From: Planctomycetales bacterium
Lineage (GTDB): Bacteria; Planctomycetota; Planctomycetia; Pirellulales; Pirellulaceae
Direction: 5' to 3'
Assembly (NCBI GenBank): GCA_020426845.1
Contig: JAGQPF010000292.1
Span: forward strand, 1-46,235
DNA: 46,235 nt
Below the pieces are notes generated by a model. It did not search any database and had not been told where the DNA came from. It saw nothing but the letters and a program-made list of their open reading frames with translations. The position numbers and the translations under genes are program-made. Below, piece by piece: positions 44,984 to 46,235 of this stretch; the stretch's first letter is position 1; every line of letters begins with the position of its first letter.

Positions 44984-46235
44984 ATGGCTCACCGCATCGC
45001 TCTACTGCCGCTTTGTCTCGGATTCCTCTGCATCGCGGCTGCTCCGCCAACCGTGGCTCAGCCGCCACTTCCCTGGAAGCACCCGGCTTCATCGGCCCCG
45101 GCTCCGTCGTACCCGCCGTCTGACGCCGAAATTCCATTCACGCCCGCGTCGCCATACGGCGCCGCGCCGCGGCAGCTAGGCTCGCCGGCGCCGACACCTC
45201 GCCGCCGCTCCGCGCCCGAGCCGCTCACGCGCGTCTACCGGGTCGACGATCTGATCTCGGCCTTTTGCCAGCTTTACCAGGTGGAAGAGCCCGATGCGCG
45301 CCAGTTGGTGACCTACGAAATGCGCCGCGGTCTGATCGGAGTCGGAGGCCAATTCGCCTACAACGGCAACCACTTGGTGGTCCGCGCGGAGCAGGAATTG
45401 CACGACGTCTTTGCCGGACGCCTGGAGACGCTCCGCGGCGTCGTCTTCTCCGAGCTGGACGTGCATGTCTGCCTGGCCGAGGCCGACTCGGAGCTCATCC
45501 AACAGCTGAGCTTGCCGTGGAACATCACGTCGCTGGAGGACCAGCAGCTGCCGCACACGCCAGCCGAGCTGAACTCGAGCACGGCGACAACCACCCGCCA
45601 TCAGACAATGAAGTGGGTGGTGATTGATAGCGAAAGCAGCCGGCAGCTGGAAAAGCAACTCGAGCAATCCGAGCAGTTCCACCTGATCGGCAAGCCCCAA
45701 GTCCGGACCTTCAACGGGCGACGCGCGACGGCCGAGTCCGGAGCACAACGGCCCTACGTCATCGGGCTCAAAGACAACATCCCCCAAGTTCGCTCGTTCC
45801 CGGCCGGCTGGAGCCTGCAAGTGACCGCGGAGACGCGCGAAGGGCAGGGCGATTTGGTGTTCATTCGGGGCCATTGGGATTGGTCGAGAGTGCTTGGCGT
45901 CGAGACCGTCGAACAGCCGAACCAGCGACTGCAGATTCCCGAGATCGAGAAGCTGCGTCTGAACTGGACTCATGAGCTGCCGCTGGGCAGCACGCTTGTG
46001 TTAGCCGGCAATCGCCGCAAGGTACGCTCAGCGGAGGGCGAGGAGCGGCTGCGCGAGTCGCTGGTGTTGATGCGAGTCACACGTCCCGCGGCACGCACCG
46101 CGCGTCCTACGCCAAACCCCACATCGCCCGCCCCGCCGATGACGCATTGGCGCGCACCGTCGTCCTCGAGTCCGATCCGACAAGTTGGCGCCACGCAAGC
46201 GATTGAGGACGCGTCGTCTGGCGACGCCCGAGCGA
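44984..46235 (+). CDS. Exported secretin-like protein (C-terminus cut by window edge)
   Basis: From an ATG at 44984, preceded by AGGAG, 417 codons stay open to the right edge of the window. A signal peptide (MAHRIALLPLCLGFLCIAAAPPTVAQ) is followed by a Pro/Ala/Ser-rich linker (about 27-80) and a mixed alpha/beta region (about 85-215). A segment resembling a secretin C-domain follows (about 225-365; GKPQVRTFNGRRATAES, PAGWSLQVTAETR, LPLGSTLVLAGNRR). A Pro/Thr-rich tail continues past the edge. Secretins form outer-membrane gates in type II/III secretion and pili. Here the surrounding secretion genes are not visible and the match is partial, so a secretin-fold protein without a pore is possible. 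Confidence 0.75.
   Translation, partial: MAHRIALLPLCLGFLCIAAAPPTVAQPPLPWKHPASSAPAPSYPPSDAEIPFTPASPYGAAPRQLGSPAPTPRRRSAPEPLTRVYRVDDLISAFCQLYQVEEPDARQLVTYEMRRGLIGVGGQFAYNGNHLVVRAEQELHDVFAGRLETLRGVVFSELDVHVCLAEADSELIQQLSLPWNITSLEDQQLPHTPAELNSSTATTTRHQTMKWVVIDSESSRQLEKQLEQSEQFHLIGKPQVRTFNGRRATAESGAQRPYVIGLKDNIPQVRSFPAGWSLQVTAETREGQGDLVFIRGHWDWSRVLGVETVEQPNQRLQIPEIEKLRLNWTHELPLGSTLVLAGNRRKVRSAEGEERLRESLVLMRVTRPAARTARPTPNPTSPAPPMTHWRAPSSSSPIRQVGATQAIEDASSGDARA

Overview
This GC-rich 46-kb window most likely comes from a planctomycete chromosome, probably of the Pirellulales type. The evidence is a PSCyt1/DUF1549/DUF1553 protein paired with a DUF1501 protein, a Gfo/Idh/MocA oxidoreductase with a Tat signal next to a TIM-barrel sugar isomerase, an LExLExRxLL-type N-terminus on a secreted peroxidase, a lysine-rich HU protein, and several families of short dispersed palindromic repeats. 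Taxonomy is inferred from gene content only. I found no rRNA, tRNA, CRISPR array, prophage or transposase gene.

Layout. (1) 1-2036: the 3' part of a minus-strand AAA ATPase runs off the left edge. It is followed by a repeat-rich gap with a 123-bp inverted-repeat element and two doubtful small membrane ORFs. (2) 2037-5628: an exported catalase-peroxidase (katG) with its own terminator is divergent from an OxyR-type LysR regulator that keeps both redox cysteines. (3) 5625-7960: a Tat-exported Gfo/Idh/MocA oxidoreductase and a sugar-phosphate isomerase/epimerase are separated by palindromic repeats. (4) 8103-14911: a minus-strand run holds an NPCBM-like protein, one intact HtrA/trypsin-like protease, two HtrA-like proteins that have lost all three catalytic residues (one fused to a hydrolase domain that also lacks its nucleophile), and a small membrane protein. 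(5) 15112-27934: a seven-gene minus-strand operon encodes a MoxR ATPase, a DUF58 protein, a BatA-like VWA membrane protein, a second VWA membrane protein, a DUF4175-like protein, a low-complexity protein with 42 Gly-Asp/Asn-Ser-Lys/Glu units and a 19-residue glutamine tract, and a helical repeat protein. (6) 28335-32518: an MITE-like element precedes a plus-strand PSCyt1/DUF1549/DUF1553 gene and a DUF1501 gene. (7) 32534-35046: a two-component system (OmpR-type regulator, then histidine kinase) is preceded by a five-copy 27-bp repeat. (8) 35126-38618: a secreted animal-type haem peroxidase with a terminator, and an EF-hand protein whose signal peptide and body lie in different frames across a G6 run. 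(9) 38922-43466: a 1514-aa exported PQQ-type beta-propeller/TPR protein. (10) 43978-46235: an orphan terminator, an HU-like DNA-binding gene with strong Shine-Dalgarno and terminator, and the 5' part of an exported secretin-like protein running off the right edge.

How the genes may work together. The MoxR/DUF58/VWA operon looks like a MoxR-AAA/VWA chaperone-type system. In it a cytosolic AAA ATPase and a soluble VWA protein would act on large membrane-anchored VWA partners and on low-complexity coiled-coil proteins. The HtrA run directly downstream, with one live and two dead proteases, would suit an envelope quality-control role. KatG/OxyR and the haem peroxidase point to peroxide handling in the cell envelope. 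These links are inference from gene order and domain content.
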